From Bacteroides sp. (GTDB taxonomy: Bacteria > Bacteroidota > Bacteroidia > Bacteroidales > SM23-62): a stretch of 51,995 bases of DNA. A program made the position numbers and the translations under genes. The stretch is from positions 1-51,995 of the forward strand of contig DRHS01000052.1 in assembly GCA_011053095.1 (NCBI GenBank). The letters are read 5' to 3'. Positions within the stretch are counted from its first letter, which is position 1. Every line of letters starts with the position of its first letter. The notes beneath the pieces are model-generated. The model saw nothing but the letters and a program-made list of their open reading frames with translations, did not search any database and was not told the DNA's origin. Below are positions 51,853 through 51,995 of the stretch, one piece after another.

Positions 51853-51995
51853 TCATGTCCCATTTCTAGTTGAAATTCCTTGCTGAGAGGTTCGTTTTTG
51901 AATTTCTTCTTTTATGGTTTTTTGCATTTGATTCAATATTCTAAAGTTATTGACTTTTCTCATCTTTAGCTCAATCTCGAGCAAAGCCGCTGCTA
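51853..51995 (-). CDS. Possible 3' end of a gene cut by the right edge
   Basis: An open frame enters from the right edge and ends at TGA 51855-51853, giving 46 residues rich in Lys, Glu and Gln with an amphipathic helix (LLEIELKMRKVNNF, QMQKTIKEEIQKR). The composition looks protein-like, but a 46-codon open frame at an edge can arise by chance and I recognise no family. The 100 bases between it and the GH92 start are very AT-rich and should hold the GH92 operon promoter; no exact TAnnTTTG was found. Confidence 0.3.
   Translation of the reverse strand, partial: AAALLEIELKMRKVNNFRILNQMQKTIKEEIQKRTSQQGISTRNGT

Overview
The window comes from a member of the Bacteroidota, probably a free-living or environmental Bacteroidales-type lineage. 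The evidence is: the type IX secretion (T9SS) component PorZ and several secreted proteins with T9SS C-terminal sorting domains; SprB-type adhesin repeats; the gene order ftsX - DUF3098 - uppP - truB - queA; a GH92 mannosidase lipoprotein; and -7 promoter boxes of the TAnnTTTG type. I see no insertion sequence, phage gene, CRISPR array or rRNA. One tRNA gene (Asn, GTT) is present.

Layout. 1-5.9 kb (minus strand): a truncated secreted protein, recO, porZ, rdgB and a tandem UspA protein. 6-9.6 kb (plus): a very large membrane receptor with a two-component-type beta-propeller sensor, a Y_Y_Y domain, a class III adenylate cyclase domain and an HD phosphohydrolase domain. 9.8-18.3 kb (plus): housekeeping genes ilvE, ftsX, DUF3098, uppP, truB, queA, then a GH3-family enzyme, an unknown protein and a deoxynucleoside kinase. 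18.3-24.7 kb: an adenosine-kinase-like PfkB kinase, tRNA-Asn, a TPR sensor histidine kinase split by one in-frame stop codon, and an M16 zinc protease.

24.8-40.5 kb is a surface region. It holds a small lipoprotein, a 2086-residue T9SS cargo protein (three beta-helix blocks plus five SprB repeats), a second propeller receptor whose output is a SpoIIE/PP2C phosphatase, a second SprB-repeat T9SS cargo that shares its C-terminal third with the first, a small beta-helix protein and a TPR protein. 40.5-44.6 kb carries a PAS-LuxR regulator, a DUF2797 protein, and an operon of a small membrane protein, a PadR repressor and a PspC protein. This operon starts from a clear promoter overlapped by a perfect palindrome that is the likely PadR operator.

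44.7-51.8 kb is one minus-strand operon: GH92 alpha-mannosidase lipoprotein, a deoxyhypusine-synthase-like protein, a fused PfkB kinase-HAD phosphatase, a ROK kinase lacking the usual zinc motif, and a GmhA-like SIS isomerase. Mannoside release at the surface next to four sugar-phosphate enzymes and a DHS-like enzyme of unknown substrate looks like a sugar-conversion or sugar-nucleotide-precursor pathway that I cannot match to a described route; it is the best candidate in the window for an undescribed system. Both window edges cut genes.
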